DNA of 43,277 nt from VXMO01 sp034422835 (GCA_034422835.1 DAOUJJ010000020.1:1-43277), one strand, 5' to 3'. Shown: positions 31,920-40,432, counted from the stretch's first letter. Notes: generated from the sequence alone by a model not told the origin. Made by a program: numbers and translations.

Positions 31920-33586
31920 GCAAACATCGGCGGAACCGGCCCCTTTCCCCGCCGGATTACATCCATCGCCACCGGAATCTTCTCAATCAGGTCGGAAGCC
32001 AACAGCCCCGATGTCATGTTGCCGTTTGCTTGAGCCGCCAGAGCGGCCGCCGTGCCATGCACATACACGCCCGCCCGCGCCGCCGCGGAGGTCGTCAGCC
32101 CCTGTGACAGGAATCCCGTGATGATTCCCGCCAACGCGTCACCCGTTCCGCCTGACGCGAGCGCAGGGAGCGCCAGCGGGCAAATGGACGGCGGCTCATC
32201 AGGACTCGCCACGACCGTATACGCCCCCTTGAGCACCACGGTCACGCCCCACTCCTTTGCGTTTTCATCTGCAAGCGTCAGGCGTCGTGCTTGGACATCT
32301 TGAGTCGACATGTAGCAAAGCCGCGCCATTTCCCCGGGGTGGGGCGTCAGGATCGTCGGCGCTTTGACCTGTTTCCACCACATGGGAATCCCCCCTAGCG
32401 TAGTAAGCGCGTCGGCATCCAGAACCGAGGGCGCATTACCCCATCCGCCGTTGAAGAGACGATCAATCTCCCTTCCTACCAAAGGGTTCTGACCCATCCC
32501 CGGCCCCATGAGCAGCGCGTCTGCATGTGGTGGCGGTGGGTATGAACGGGTGCCTGACCAAATCTGCTCTGACCAAATTCGCATCGCATCAGCAACTGAC
32601 TGTTGCCAAGCCTCAAGCAATTCGCTGTCTATCTCTGATGATGTGATTTCGGGTTCAGCCGACGGGTCAGGATTCCAGGTGGGCTCGAAATCGCTCAGTG
32701 GCTCATGCGTCGCCTCCGGGATCATGGGCGCTAATGTGGCTGTCAAAAAGGCCGGCGCTGCAATTGCTACCGTTCCTGCGCCAACCCTCAGCGCCGCCTG
32801 CGCTGCCAATGCCGGAGCGCCGCGATACTGCCTCGACCCGCCGATGACAATAGACTTGCCAAACGTCCCCTTATGTCCGGCCGCCCTGCGTTCAGGCAGA
32901 AGTCCGGCAACCTCTTGCGCCGTCAGCACGGCGACGCCCGAATCCCCTGTGCCGAGCGCCCCCAGACCAATATCTGCAACGCGAATCTGCCCGCAGATTT
33001 CCGCGCCTTTCACGGTCAAGCAGCCGACCTTTACACTGCCAAGCGCCACGGTGAAGTCCGCCGCAAGCGTGGCCGGATCTACCTCTCCGGAATCCGAATC
33101 AAGCCCGGACGGCACGTCAACGGCTACCACGGTAGCCCCGCTTGCACCGCGCGCCGCATCCAGCGCATCGAGAATCGGCCCCTCTATAGCTCGCGACCGT
33201 CCGGTACCGAGCAGGGCGTCAACAATGAGTTCGACTCTTGAAAGGGTCTCGCTTATACCAGCCACGTCACCCTGCGTGATTGAGCAACCTGCCGCTCCAC
33301 ATTCTTCCAACAGCGGGTCATTGTCCGCTCGCGGAATGGGACACACAACCGAAACGCGTGCTCCCCGTTGCCGCAGTATCCGCGCAGCGATCAGGCCATC
33401 GCCGCCGTTCTTGCCCGGCCCTGCAAGGACAAGAACTCGCCGCCCGACGACACGCCCGCCGAGCGCCTCCCCAACGGCATCCGCAACGGCCCGCCCGGCA
33501 CGCTGCATCAACTCTTCGACGGTCGTACCCGCCGCTATTGCGTCCTCTTCAATGCGCCGCATCTCCGCGGCTGTGACGGCTCTCAT
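31916..33586 (-). CDS. nnr: Bifunctional NAD(P)H-hydrate epimerase / ADP-dependent dehydratase
   Basis: This enzyme repairs damaged NADH and NADPH hydrates. The N-terminal YjeF_N domain (about 1-215) carries MRAVTAAEMRRIEEDAIAAG, VLVLAGPGKNGGDGLIAARIL and VDALLGTGRSRAIEG. The C-terminal carbohydrate-kinase-like dehydratase domain (about 230-545) carries HKGTFGKSIVIGGSRQYRGA, TPHPGEMARL and ASGGTGDALAGIITGFL. An insert of about 55 residues (near 300-355, with LSDFEPTWNPDPSAEPEITS and a proline run) sits inside the C-terminal domain and is unlike usual members. acpS lies 27 nt upstream, a common pairing in bacteria. Confidence 0.93.
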   Translation of the reverse strand: MRAVTAAEMRRIEEDAIAAGTTVEELMQRAGRAVADAVGEALGGRVVGRRVLVLAGPGKNGGDGLIAARILRQRGARVSVVCPIPRADNDPLLEECGAAGCSITQGDVAGISETLSRVELIVDALLGTGRSRAIEGPILDALDAARGASGATVVAVDVPSGLDSDSGEVDPATLAADFTVALGSVKVGCLTVKGAEICGQIRVADIGLGALGTGDSGVAVLTAQEVAGLLPERRAAGHKGTFGKSIVIGGSRQYRGAPALAAQAALRVGAGTVAIAAPAFLTATLAPMIPEATHEPLSDFEPTWNPDPSAEPEITSSEIDSELLEAWQQSVADAMRIWSEQIWSGTRSYPPPPHADALLMGPGMGQNPLVGREIDRLFNGGWGNAPSVLDADALTTLGGIPMWWKQVKAPTILTPHPGEMARLCYMSTQDVQARRLTLADENAKEWGVTVVLKGAYTVVASPDEPPSICPLALPALASGGTGDALAGIITGFLSQGLTTSAAARAGVYVHGTAAALAAQANGNMTSGLLASDLIEKIPVAMDVIRRGKGPVPPMFA

Positions 33587-33613
33587 GTCGCACCGCTGAA
33601 CTTGCGAACCCGC

Positions 33614-34006
33614 CTACTCCGGCGCGTGATAGGGTGACGGATACTCCGCCGTCCCCACCACGATCGACAGCGCATATTCAATCGAATGTGTCTGGCTCAC
33701 GGTCAAATCCGTCAGGCCGATGCGCTCCGCAACGGCTTTCGCGCGCCCATGCAGCCGTACCTCCGGCTTGCCGCCGCGCATCGGCAGGATCTCAATATCC
33801 TTCCAGCCCACCCCTCGCGCGCCTGTGCCCAGAGCCTTCATCACGGCCTCCTTGCTGGCGAATCTCGCCGCAAGCTCCGGGTCCCGCATCCGGCTCGTCC
33901 GCTGTTCCTCCGGTGTGTAGACGCGATCAAGAAACCGCTGTCCGAACCGTTCGCGAGCCTCTCTGATTCTCCACACCTCACACATATCGATTCCGGTGGT
34001 CAACAT
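33614..34006 (-). CDS. acpS: Holo-[acyl-carrier-protein] synthase
   Basis: AcpS transfers 4'-phosphopantetheine from CoA to ACP. The 130-residue protein has GIDMCEVWRIREA (5-17, metal-binding D7), RFASKEAVMKALGTG (48-62, with the conserved K-E) and SQTHSIEYALSIVVG near the end. Its substrate CoA is made by coaX and coaBC a few kilobases away, and its product serves FabF. A GAGGAG lies 12 nt upstream of the ATG, a rather long spacing. Confidence 0.93.
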   Translation of the reverse strand: MLTTGIDMCEVWRIREARERFGQRFLDRVYTPEEQRTSRMRDPELAARFASKEAVMKALGTGARGVGWKDIEILPMRGGKPEVRLHGRAKAVAERIGLTDLTVSQTHSIEYALSIVVGTAEYPSPYHAPE

Positions 34007-34125
34007 TACGGGTAAATGCTCCTCTGTTCATGCAGTCCCCAGATTATCGCAGAACGGAATATGCGCCGTCCCTGCCGTCACGGACGTTATACTCATTGAG
34101 GGGCAGATAGACACGGAGCACGCCA

Positions 34126-35013
34126 TTGACCGCACGCATCATTGACGGCCGGGGCATCGCGGCAGACATTCGCAGAGAAGTCGCGCGTGATGTGGCCGCG
34201 CTCAAGGCGAAGGGCATCATGCCCGGCCTCGCCGCCGTCGTTGTGGGCGATGATCCCGCCTCCCAAACGTATGTCGCCAACAAGGAACGCGCCTGCCGAG
34301 AGGTTGGCATCTACACCGAGATTCACCGTATAGACTCTTCCGTGTCGCAGGACGGCCTGCTGGACCTCATCGAGTCGCTCAACCGCGCGGATCGAGTCCA
34401 CGGCATCCTCGTGCAGCTGCCGCTGCCGCCGCACATCGAGGAACACGCCGTCATTGAATGTGTCCGACCGGACAAGGACGCGGACGGCTTTCACCCGCTC
34501 AACATCGGGCATCTTGCCATCGGCGACTCCCAGTTCGTGCCCGCCACTCCGTTCGGCGTCATGGAGATGTTGAGGCGGGAGGGTGTGCATCTTGGCGGCA
34601 AGCACGCCGTCATCGTTGGCCGCAGCAACATCGTTGGAAAGCCTATCGCGACGGCGTGGATGCAGGGCGATCCGAAGTTTTATCCGCGCGTCACCGTCTG
34701 CCACAGGACGGACCCCAACCTTGCTGAGGTTACGAAACAGGCGGACATCCTCGTTATAGCCGTTGGTATTCCTGAAGTCATTACCGCTGAAATGGTCAAG
34801 CCGGGCGCAGTCGTCATCGACGTGGGCATCAATCACATTGAGGACAAGAGCCAGAAGAGGGGCTTCAAGATCGTCGGCGATGTTGACTTTGATGCCGTGT
34901 CTGAGGTGGCGAGCGCCATCACACCCGTGCCGGGCGGTGTCGGTCCCATGACCGTCGCAATGCTGCTGCGCAATACGGTCTCCGCCGCGCAGGCGCAGAT
35001 AGAAAAAAGGTGA
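34126..35013 (+). CDS. folD: Methylene-THF dehydrogenase / methenyl-THF cyclohydrolase
   Basis: FolD interconverts 5,10-methylene-, methenyl- and 10-formyl-tetrahydrofolate. The 295-residue protein has SQTYVANKERACREVGI (active-site lysine), GILVQLPLPPHI, DKDADGFHPLNIG, ATPFGVMEML, VIVGRSNIVGKPIA and PVPGGVGPMTVAMLL. Translation starts at TTG 34126 with GGAG 7 nt upstream; TATACT at 34087-34092 is a candidate -10 box. The stop overlaps the start of the cupredoxin gene (GTGA), so it heads a folD-cupredoxin-queA-peptidase unit. Confidence 0.96.
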   Translation: MTARIIDGRGIAADIRREVARDVAALKAKGIMPGLAAVVVGDDPASQTYVANKERACREVGIYTEIHRIDSSVSQDGLLDLIESLNRADRVHGILVQLPLPPHIEEHAVIECVRPDKDADGFHPLNIGHLAIGDSQFVPATPFGVMEMLRREGVHLGGKHAVIVGRSNIVGKPIATAWMQGDPKFYPRVTVCHRTDPNLAEVTKQADILVIAVGIPEVITAEMVKPGAVVIDVGINHIEDKSQKRGFKIVGDVDFDAVSEVASAITPVPGGVGPMTVAMLLRNTVSAAQAQIEKR

Positions 35014-35432
35014 GAAGGAAGCGATGGGCAGCGCAGCTGGCTGCCCTCGCATGCGTGCTGCTCACCCTGGCGCTCGCAGTTGCCTGCGGAAACAACAATG
35101 ACCTTGGCGCGAGAGGCCTGCAGCCGGACGGCAGCTATATCATCGTCGGAACCGAATTTGCCTTTGAACCGGAGACAATCGAGATTCCCGTGAACGAGGA
35201 AGCCGTCATCGAGTTCAGGAATCTCGGCACCGTCGACCATGATCTCGTCATCGAGGAGTTCGGCGTTGCAACGGGATCGATGCGGATCGGTTCGAAGAAA
35301 ACAGTGCGATTCACTCCAACAGAAACCGGCGAATTCGATCTCATCTGCTCCATCCCCGGCCATCCGGAGGCCGGTATGACGGGAACCGTCGTCGTTGTAG
35401 AATCACCAGTACAGACCGTTGCGCAAGGCTGA
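35010..35432 (+). CDS. Exported type I copper (cupredoxin-like) protein
   Basis: A 140-residue exported blue-copper protein. After a basic N-terminus (MRRKRW) and a hydrophobic core the sequence reads LAVACGNNN; C26 may be lipidated, but the lipobox is imperfect. The mature part is a cupredoxin with type 1 copper ligands H77 (TVDHDLV), C113, H118 and M123 (ICSIPGHPEAGM). Such proteins carry electrons outside the cytoplasmic membrane. The GTG start overlaps the folD stop by 4 nt, so translation is coupled to a cytoplasmic folate gene, an unusual pairing. Lgt, encoded in the window, would modify it if it is a lipoprotein. Confidence 0.85.
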   Translation: MRRKRWAAQLAALACVLLTLALAVACGNNNDLGARGLQPDGSYIIVGTEFAFEPETIEIPVNEEAVIEFRNLGTVDHDLVIEEFGVATGSMRIGSKKTVRFTPTETGEFDLICSIPGHPEAGMTGTVVVVESPVQTVAQG

Positions 35433-35440
35433 CATATCTC

Positions 35441-36550
35441 ATGACATCTGACGATACCGGCAACGATGGCTCCGCCCCCTTTATGGTGGCCGATTACGAG
35501 TTTGAACTGCCGGAGCATCTTATAGCGCAACAGCCCGTCGAGCCGCGTGACCACTCTCGCCTCCTCGTCATTCACCGTGACTCCGGCCTGATCGAGCACA
35601 AGCATTTTTACGACCTCGGTTCCGTACTCACCGAGGGAGACGTCCTCGTTGTCAATGAGACCCGCGTCATTCCCGCCCGCCTTTTGGGAACGAAACGAGA
35701 CGGCGGGGGACGCGTCGAGATTCTCCTCATCCGCCCCGTCGCGGGAACCGGCGAAGGTGTTGAGGCCAACGAGCGCATGTGGACCGCCATGGTGCGGCCC
35801 TCTCGCCGCGTCGGTGCAAACACCATCGTTGAATTGGACGCCCCCGGCGCGCCGCGTGTCCACGTTGGGCAGCAATACACGGACGGCACCCGACTCGTCA
35901 CTCTGCCGGAGGGCTTTGTCCTCAATGATGTCGGGCAGGTCCCCCTCCCCCCGTACATCCGCCAGGAGATTCCGAACCTTGAGCGATATCAGACCATTTA
36001 CGCCTCAAAGCCCGGCAGCGTCGCCGCTCCCACCGCCGGCCTCCATTTCACGCCGGAACTGATGGAGAACCTGCAAGAGCAGGGCGTCGGCATCGCTCGC
36101 CTCACCCTGGACGTCGGCCCCGGCACATTCCGACCTGTCAAGGTCGATGATCCACGCGAGCACGTCATGGGGCAGGAACGCTACGATCTGCCGGATGAAG
36201 CTGCGGAGACCATCTCGCAGGCGCTTGCAGATAACCGCCGCATCGTTGCAGTCGGTTCAACCCCCGTCCGCGCGCTTGAAGCAATCGCCATCAACCAGGA
36301 CGTTGCCGCGGGTCAGGGCGAATCACGGAGAATCGCTCCTGAAATCGGAGAAACGGAGCTCATGATCCTGCCCGGGTTTGAGTTCAAAGTGATCGGCGCG
36401 ATGATCACCAACTTCCATCTCCCGCGCTCCACCCTGCTCATGCTTGCCTCCGCATTCGCGGGCAAGGATCTTGTGGACCGGGCTTACCGTGAGGCAATCG
36501 CCCAGGAATACCGTTTCTACTCCTTCGGCGACTCCATGATCATGCTTTAG
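35441..36550 (+). CDS. queA: S-adenosylmethionine:tRNA ribosyltransferase-isomerase
   Basis: QueA builds epoxyqueuosine in tRNA from preQ1-modified tRNA and SAM. The 369-residue protein has YEFELPEHLIAQQPVEPRDH (21-40), VVNETRVIPARLLG, ASKPGSVAAPTAGLHFTPEL, LTLDVGPGTFRPV and MITNFHLPRSTLLMLASAF, all family signatures. Two starts are possible: ATG 35441, or ATG 35483 just before VADYEFEL, which matches the usual family start; neither has a good ribosome-binding site. It follows the cupredoxin gene by 8 nt. No other queuosine gene is in the window. Confidence 0.95.
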   Translation: MTSDDTGNDGSAPFMVADYEFELPEHLIAQQPVEPRDHSRLLVIHRDSGLIEHKHFYDLGSVLTEGDVLVVNETRVIPARLLGTKRDGGGRVEILLIRPVAGTGEGVEANERMWTAMVRPSRRVGANTIVELDAPGAPRVHVGQQYTDGTRLVTLPEGFVLNDVGQVPLPPYIRQEIPNLERYQTIYASKPGSVAAPTAGLHFTPELMENLQEQGVGIARLTLDVGPGTFRPVKVDDPREHVMGQERYDLPDEAAETISQALADNRRIVAVGSTPVRALEAIAINQDVAAGQGESRRIAPEIGETELMILPGFEFKVIGAMITNFHLPRSTLLMLASAFAGKDLVDRAYREAIAQEYRFYSFGDSMIML

Positions 36551-36559
36551 GGAGGTTCA

Positions 36560-37636
36560 ATGATCGACCGAGACCGCCTCATCCGTACGTTCACTGATCT
36601 CGTTCATATTGACAGCCCATCCGGCGAGGAGGCGGCCATCGCCGAGGCCCTGACGTCCCGCCTCACTGATCTCGGATTCACCGTTTCGCGTGACGCCTAC
36701 GGCAACGTCATCGCGTCCGAACCCGGCGACTCCCCCGTCCTCCTCTCCGCCCACATGGACACCGTTGAGCCGGGGCGGGGCATCAAGCCCATCATTGATG
36801 GCGACATCATCCACACTGACCAGACCACCGTCCTTGGCGGCGACTGCAAGGCCGGCATTTCCGTCATTCTTGAAGCGCTTGAGTCTCTGCAGAGCGATGG
36901 CGTGGCGCGCCGCCCCGTTGAAATCGCTCTCACGCGGCAGGAGGAAATCGGCCTCGTCGGCGCGAAAAACCTCGACTACTCCATGCTGCGGGCAAAGCAG
37001 GCCGTAGTCTTTGACGGCGAGGGTCCCGTCTACCACGTGACAACGGGCAGCCCCACCTATATCGCCTTTGATATCGACGTGACCGGACGCGCCGCACACG
37101 CCGGTGTCGAACCCGAAAAGGGCATATCCGCCATCCAGATTGCGGCCGAGATGATCGTCCAGATGCGGCTTGGCCGTCTCGATGAAAACACCACGTTCAA
37201 TGTCGGCCTCATCGAGGGCGGCAGTGTCCGCAACGCAGTGCCGGAACACGCCGTTCTCAGGGGGGAAACACGCAGCCATGACCCCGAGGCGCTTGAGCGG
37301 GTCCGCGCCTATCTCCTCAATATCGTCCAGGACACGCAGGGGCGATGGACGGAAGCCACCATCAACTGTGAGCTGCATGAGCAATTCGTCGGTTATCGCC
37401 TGGATGAGAGCGCCGGCCTGCTCGCCCGCGTCAAAGAAACTCTCACCGGACTTGGCATGACCCCTGAACTGGCGATTTCCGGCGGCGGCACCGACGGCAA
37501 CGTTTTCGTCCTCAACGGCATCGAGGCCGTCGTGGTCGGCGCGGCCATGCATGATGCCCACACCGTCCGCGAAAGCGTCAAAATCTCGGACCTCGAGCAG
37601 TGCGCCCAATTCTGCCGCGCCCTGCTGGAGCTCTAA
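36560..37636 (+). CDS. M20 family metallopeptidase (PepT-like)
   Basis: A 358-residue two-zinc peptidase. Metal and catalytic residues can be seen: H65 and D67 in LLSAHMDTVEPG, D95 in VLGGDCKAG (usually G-A-D-D-K-A-G), E128-E129 in TRQEEIGLVGA, and the late histidine in AAMHDAHTVRES. The central dimerisation domain starts near TGRAAHAGVEPEKGISAI. This is the PepT/PepA-like branch of M20, acting on di- or tripeptides. GGGAGG lies 5 nt upstream of the ATG, and the stop overlaps the convergent methyltransferase gene by 4 nt. Confidence 0.9.
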   Translation: MIDRDRLIRTFTDLVHIDSPSGEEAAIAEALTSRLTDLGFTVSRDAYGNVIASEPGDSPVLLSAHMDTVEPGRGIKPIIDGDIIHTDQTTVLGGDCKAGISVILEALESLQSDGVARRPVEIALTRQEEIGLVGAKNLDYSMLRAKQAVVFDGEGPVYHVTTGSPTYIAFDIDVTGRAAHAGVEPEKGISAIQIAAEMIVQMRLGRLDENTTFNVGLIEGGSVRNAVPEHAVLRGETRSHDPEALERVRAYLLNIVQDTQGRWTEATINCELHEQFVGYRLDESAGLLARVKETLTGLGMTPELAISGGGTDGNVFVLNGIEAVVVGAAMHDAHTVRESVKISDLEQCAQFCRALLEL

Positions 37637-38670
37637 CCCGGTTTCCGCGCCAGAAAACAATACAAAGGCGTGAAGATTCCGGTCTTCCCGCCCGCCACAT
37701 AGGCATTCGCCGTCCGATCGAGCAGCCCGATTACGTCCGTAGACCCTTTTGGAAACACGCCGACCAACTCGGCCAGCTTTGAAGCCCACATGATCCCCTT
37801 GCGTCCCAACGGAGTCCTTCGCAACGCGGTGCCCAGCGTGCCGTGCCGCGCCTCCATTGGCTTGTACCACGGCGTGCCCAGGTCGTCCTCCACGACGCCC
37901 AGGTCCTGTCCCTCGATAACCTCGAACCCCACCGCTGTCAGCGTCTGGTCCACCTCCCGCATTGTCGCAATGTCGTTGAGTGCGATCCCGCGCATGAGCT
38001 CCTGTTTGAGGGCAAGATGCCGGCTGTCTCCGGGATCGAATATGTCTGTCAAGCACATCTCCTGACCCCACAGAAGCGCGCCCGGCTTCAGCACCCGGTA
38101 GATCTCCGCGAATGCGCCCGCCTTGTCCGGCGCGTGGCATGTCGATTCAATCGCATATCCCCGGTCAAAAGTGTCATCCTCGATCGTGCCCATGTCCATG
38201 AAGCTGCACGCCACGTAATCGACCATATCGTTGATACCCGCTTCGGAGTTCAACGCTCTCGCCTTTTCCAACTGGAGTTCGTTGTTGTTGATTCCAACGA
38301 CCCTGACGCCGCCCTCGCCGACCACGCGGCGCATCGGCCCGCCCAACCCGCAGCCCACGTCGATAACCGACATCCCTTCGCGCAGTTCCAGCTTGTCGAT
38401 CATCAATCGCTGGTGCCGAACCTTGGACTCCTCCAGGCTCTCCGTGGATGACAGCGGAGCGAAGTGCAGAGACTCGCCCCAACCGTACACCATGAACTCG
38501 CTGCACAGGTCGTAATATTCCTTGACCGTTGCCGCGTGATCGTAGCCTGCCCCGTCGGCATCGTCAGCGGAGGCCCTGTCCAACCATCCGTCGAAATCGC
38601 GCACGCGCCCGGCGACGTTTGAACCACGATACGCATCCTTAAGTCCACCGGATAGTTTGCGAAACTGCAC
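37633..38670 (-). CDS. ERG6-like sterol C24-methyltransferase homologue
   Basis: This 345-residue SAM-dependent methyltransferase has the signatures of sterol C24-methyltransferases: EYYDLCSEFMVYGWGESLHF (51-70), the SAM-binding VIDVGCGLGGPMRR (102-115), VGINNNELQLEKA, GYAIESTCHAPDKAGAFAEI with YRVLKPGALLWGQEM (171-205), LTDIFDP, a PWYKPM segment and the C-terminal GGKTGIFTPLYCFLARKP, which is almost the eukaryotic ending. Such enzymes add methyl groups to sterol side chains; a few bacterial homologues are known. The lipid substrate cannot be read from sequence and no sterol or hopanoid synthesis gene is in the window. Start is GTG 38670 after a GA-rich tract. Confidence 0.85.
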   Translation of the reverse strand: MQFRKLSGGLKDAYRGSNVAGRVRDFDGWLDRASADDADGAGYDHAATVKEYYDLCSEFMVYGWGESLHFAPLSSTESLEESKVRHQRLMIDKLELREGMSVIDVGCGLGGPMRRVVGEGGVRVVGINNNELQLEKARALNSEAGINDMVDYVACSFMDMGTIEDDTFDRGYAIESTCHAPDKAGAFAEIYRVLKPGALLWGQEMCLTDIFDPGDSRHLALKQELMRGIALNDIATMREVDQTLTAVGFEVIEGQDLGVVEDDLGTPWYKPMEARHGTLGTALRRTPLGRKGIMWASKLAELVGVFPKGSTDVIGLLDRTANAYVAGGKTGIFTPLYCFLARKPG

Positions 38671-38740
38671 ACGCCCTCCCTCGCCGCCTGCTCACCGTCA
38701 ACCACAATCGATTCTATCAGCGCCCCCAATTTGCCCCCCG

Positions 38741-38767
38741 TCATTCCCGTGCTTGACACGGGAATCC
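38741..38767. repeat. Dispersed palindromic repeat, family B, copy 1
   Basis: A 27-base unit with arms ATTCCCGTG and CACGGGAAT around CTTGA. An identical copy lies at 40392-40418. The ATTCCC...GGGAAT ends resemble the short dRS3-type repeats described in Neisseria, but relation is not shown. Confidence 0.85.
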
Positions 38768-38771
38768 AGAG

Positions 38772-38810
38772 TCCCCTCCCCCTTGATGGGGGAGGGCCAG
38801 GGCGGGGGTG
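38772..38810. repeat. Dispersed hairpin repeat, family E, copy 2
   Basis: CCCCTCCCCC and GGGGGAGGG flank TTGAT, followed by CCAGGGCGGGGGTG. It resembles the element at 12609-12644. Confidence 0.6.
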
Positions 38811-38826
38811 ACACTACCCCGTTCAC

Positions 38827-38847
38827 CCTGAGAGCCTGTCGAAGGGC
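38827..38847. repeat. Dispersed short repeat, family A, copy 3
   Basis: CCTGAGAGCCTGTCGAAGGG has a two-base insertion relative to the copy at 4802-4820. Confidence 0.7.
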
Positions 38848-38877
38848 CGTCACACCCCTCAATCCCTCCGCTCCCCC

Positions 38878-38905
38878 TTGACTTAATTCCTTAGGTGCAT
38901 AGTAT
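38878..38905 (+). promoter_or_regulatory. Putative promoter of the secreted protein gene
   Basis: TTGACT (38878-38883) and TAGTAT (38900-38905) are 16 bases apart, 51 bases upstream of the preferred start codon. Confidence 0.45.
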
Positions 38906-38955
38906 GTGGGCGTCAGTCGTTCAGCCCAAACCAGTTGGGCAGAAGGGAGGGCAAG

Positions 38956-39531
38956 ATGAAGAGGATCAGTGTATCCGCAGTATTGGTGCTCTTTGTTGTA
39001 TCTATGGCGCTTGGCGCTGCTCCCGGAGACACATCACCGCCCGACACCCAAGAGCAACTGCTGGATGCCCTCCGGGCGCGTATTGGTGATTCGGCATCCG
39101 ACAGCACAATTCAATTGCAACCGGTAGCCGGCGTCTCCTCAGGCGATTCCCTTCAGTTTCGCTGGAATAATCCGTACGGGTGCTTTGGGAGGACACACAA
39201 TCCTCACAAGTCCAGTTCTACAAGCAACGAGATCGCCGTAAAAGGCGAAACTGTTTGCCCGAGCGGACCGTCAATGCCTACTATTGGGGTCGATACGGTT
39301 TTGATGCAAGGTAGCCTCTGCCTTGGCAACACGTGTCTTTCATGGTCTCCCTATAGCACAGTGGATGTGCAGGAGAGGCACAATGCGACTTCCGTCAAGA
39401 GCAGGGCCGCTGGCAGTCCCTGTGAAGATGGTGTGTATAGAGGCGAGAGTGTACATTACATCATAGACTCCCAAGACAATGTGTACGCGGCATTCACGGG
39501 GAACGCTCAGCAAATAACCTCGTGCGGCTGA
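38956..39531 (+). CDS. Secreted cysteine-containing protein of unknown function
   Basis: I do not recognise a family. From ATG 38956 (AGGGAGG about 5 nt upstream; TTG 38935 is in frame but less likely) the protein has 191 residues. A signal peptide, MKRISVSAVLVLFVVSMALG, ends near AAPGDTSP. The mature part is polar, serine-rich and beta-like, with six or more cysteines (YGCFG, TVCPSG, SLCLGNTC, SPCEDG, TSCG), which suggests disulfide bonds. It is less GC-rich than the core genes. It shares its strand with the next uncharacterised gene, 13 nt on. Confidence 0.65.
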   Translation: MKRISVSAVLVLFVVSMALGAAPGDTSPPDTQEQLLDALRARIGDSASDSTIQLQPVAGVSSGDSLQFRWNNPYGCFGRTHNPHKSSSTSNEIAVKGETVCPSGPSMPTIGVDTVLMQGSLCLGNTCLSWSPYSTVDVQERHNATSVKSRAAGSPCEDGVYRGESVHYIIDSQDNVYAAFTGNAQQITSCG

Positions 39532-39544
39532 TACCTAGGGATTC

Positions 39545-40372
39545 TTGACACGAATCTCGGTCATGCCGCAGAGAAATATCGCCATGTGGTGGAAAGCAAA
39601 GCAGATGAGGCCGCTAGATGATCATTCAGCAGCCTTATGGGTCAAACAGCGCCTATTGCCTTTCAACCGTGAAGACGGCTTAAGGGTCGGCAACGTTGTC
39701 CCACAGGGCTTTGAGGCTTATGCTCGCGTCTTTCATCCCGCCTCTCGATACATCACCGACCGGCAAAAGTGGGTGCCCGCGCGTTGGGCTGAAATCGCAT
39801 CGTGGACCGGTCGAATAGCGCATCCTGCCATGCAATTCCATGCCATCCTGGGCCATCCTGAAAACCATGCAATCAAACCTCAATGGGGCAGCCTGCCGGA
39901 TGAAGGCACACTTGACGCCAATCAAATCGACGTTATGGTCGATGTCTTAGCCAAATACAAATCCGTCCAAGACGTGTGTTTCTTCTGTATCTGGGAAGGA
40001 TGGGGTGAATTTGGTGCTCCTGAGAGCTTCGCTTATCTAAGCCCAACTGGATCTGGCGGACACCTGGACGACGGTAGCGAAGATAGTCTGCTTAGATTAC
40101 TGAAGAAGGCCAAACGACTAGAGATAGGATCATTCGACTATATACTCTCCACTGGCCCAATAGATGCGTTTTTGGGAGTGGGCGAATCTCCGAGCCTTTG
40201 GTGGCCGCAGGATCGTGCTTGGTGTGTGGGGACGGACATTGATATGACGTCCACCTTCGTGGGAGGAACAGCGGAGTGCATCGCTTCCCTGGTCAACCAT
40301 CCGGACCTTGAGGCGCTGCCCATTGACATAGAAACCCGCATAGACGTCTACGGCGACACCATCAACACCTGA
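39545..40372 (+). CDS. Conserved protein of unknown function
   Basis: Up to 275 residues from TTG 39545; ATG 39563 and ATG 39584 are in-frame alternatives. The body has LRVGNVVPQGFEAYARVFHP, RWAEIASWTGRIAHPAMQFH, DVCFFCIWEGWGEFG and LWWPQDRAWCVGTDIDMTST with FVGGTAECI. I recall the same series of motifs from an uncharacterised family common in actinobacteria and Chloroflexota, where many tryptophans and histidines are conserved. No catalytic function is known to me. The gene is more AT-rich than neighbours and sits between a secreted protein gene and the 23S rRNA gene. Confidence 0.65.
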   Translation: MTRISVMPQRNIAMWWKAKQMRPLDDHSAALWVKQRLLPFNREDGLRVGNVVPQGFEAYARVFHPASRYITDRQKWVPARWAEIASWTGRIAHPAMQFHAILGHPENHAIKPQWGSLPDEGTLDANQIDVMVDVLAKYKSVQDVCFFCIWEGWGEFGAPESFAYLSPTGSGGHLDDGSEDSLLRLLKKAKRLEIGSFDYILSTGPIDAFLGVGESPSLWWPQDRAWCVGTDIDMTSTFVGGTAECIASLVNHPDLEALPIDIETRIDVYGDTINT

Positions 40373-40391
40373 GCCTGAGCCCCCCTCTCCG

Positions 40392-40418
40392 TCATTCCCG
40401 TGCTTGACACGGGAATCC
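40392..40418. repeat. Dispersed palindromic repeat, family B, copy 2
   Basis: Identical over 27 bases and in the same orientation as 38741-38767. Confidence 0.85.
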
Positions 40419-40432
40419 TGCCCCCCGTTCGC

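Larger units (their letters stand above)
38671..38955. other. Repeat-rich intergenic region
   Basis: No gene is evident. The stretch holds one copy each of repeat families B (38741-38767), E (38772-38810) and A (38827-38847) in a row, and then the promoter-like pair at 38878-38905. Confidence 0.7.

Noticed and set aside
32508..33599. 363-codon plus-strand open frame
   Set aside because: It is the antisense shadow of nnr, with a serine/proline/alanine-rich translation and no domain.
36557..38140. 527-codon minus-strand open frame
   Set aside because: It is antisense to the M20 peptidase gene and partly out of frame with the methyltransferase gene. The translation is rich in G, D, A and R and shows no motif; it is a by-product of GC-rich codon use.
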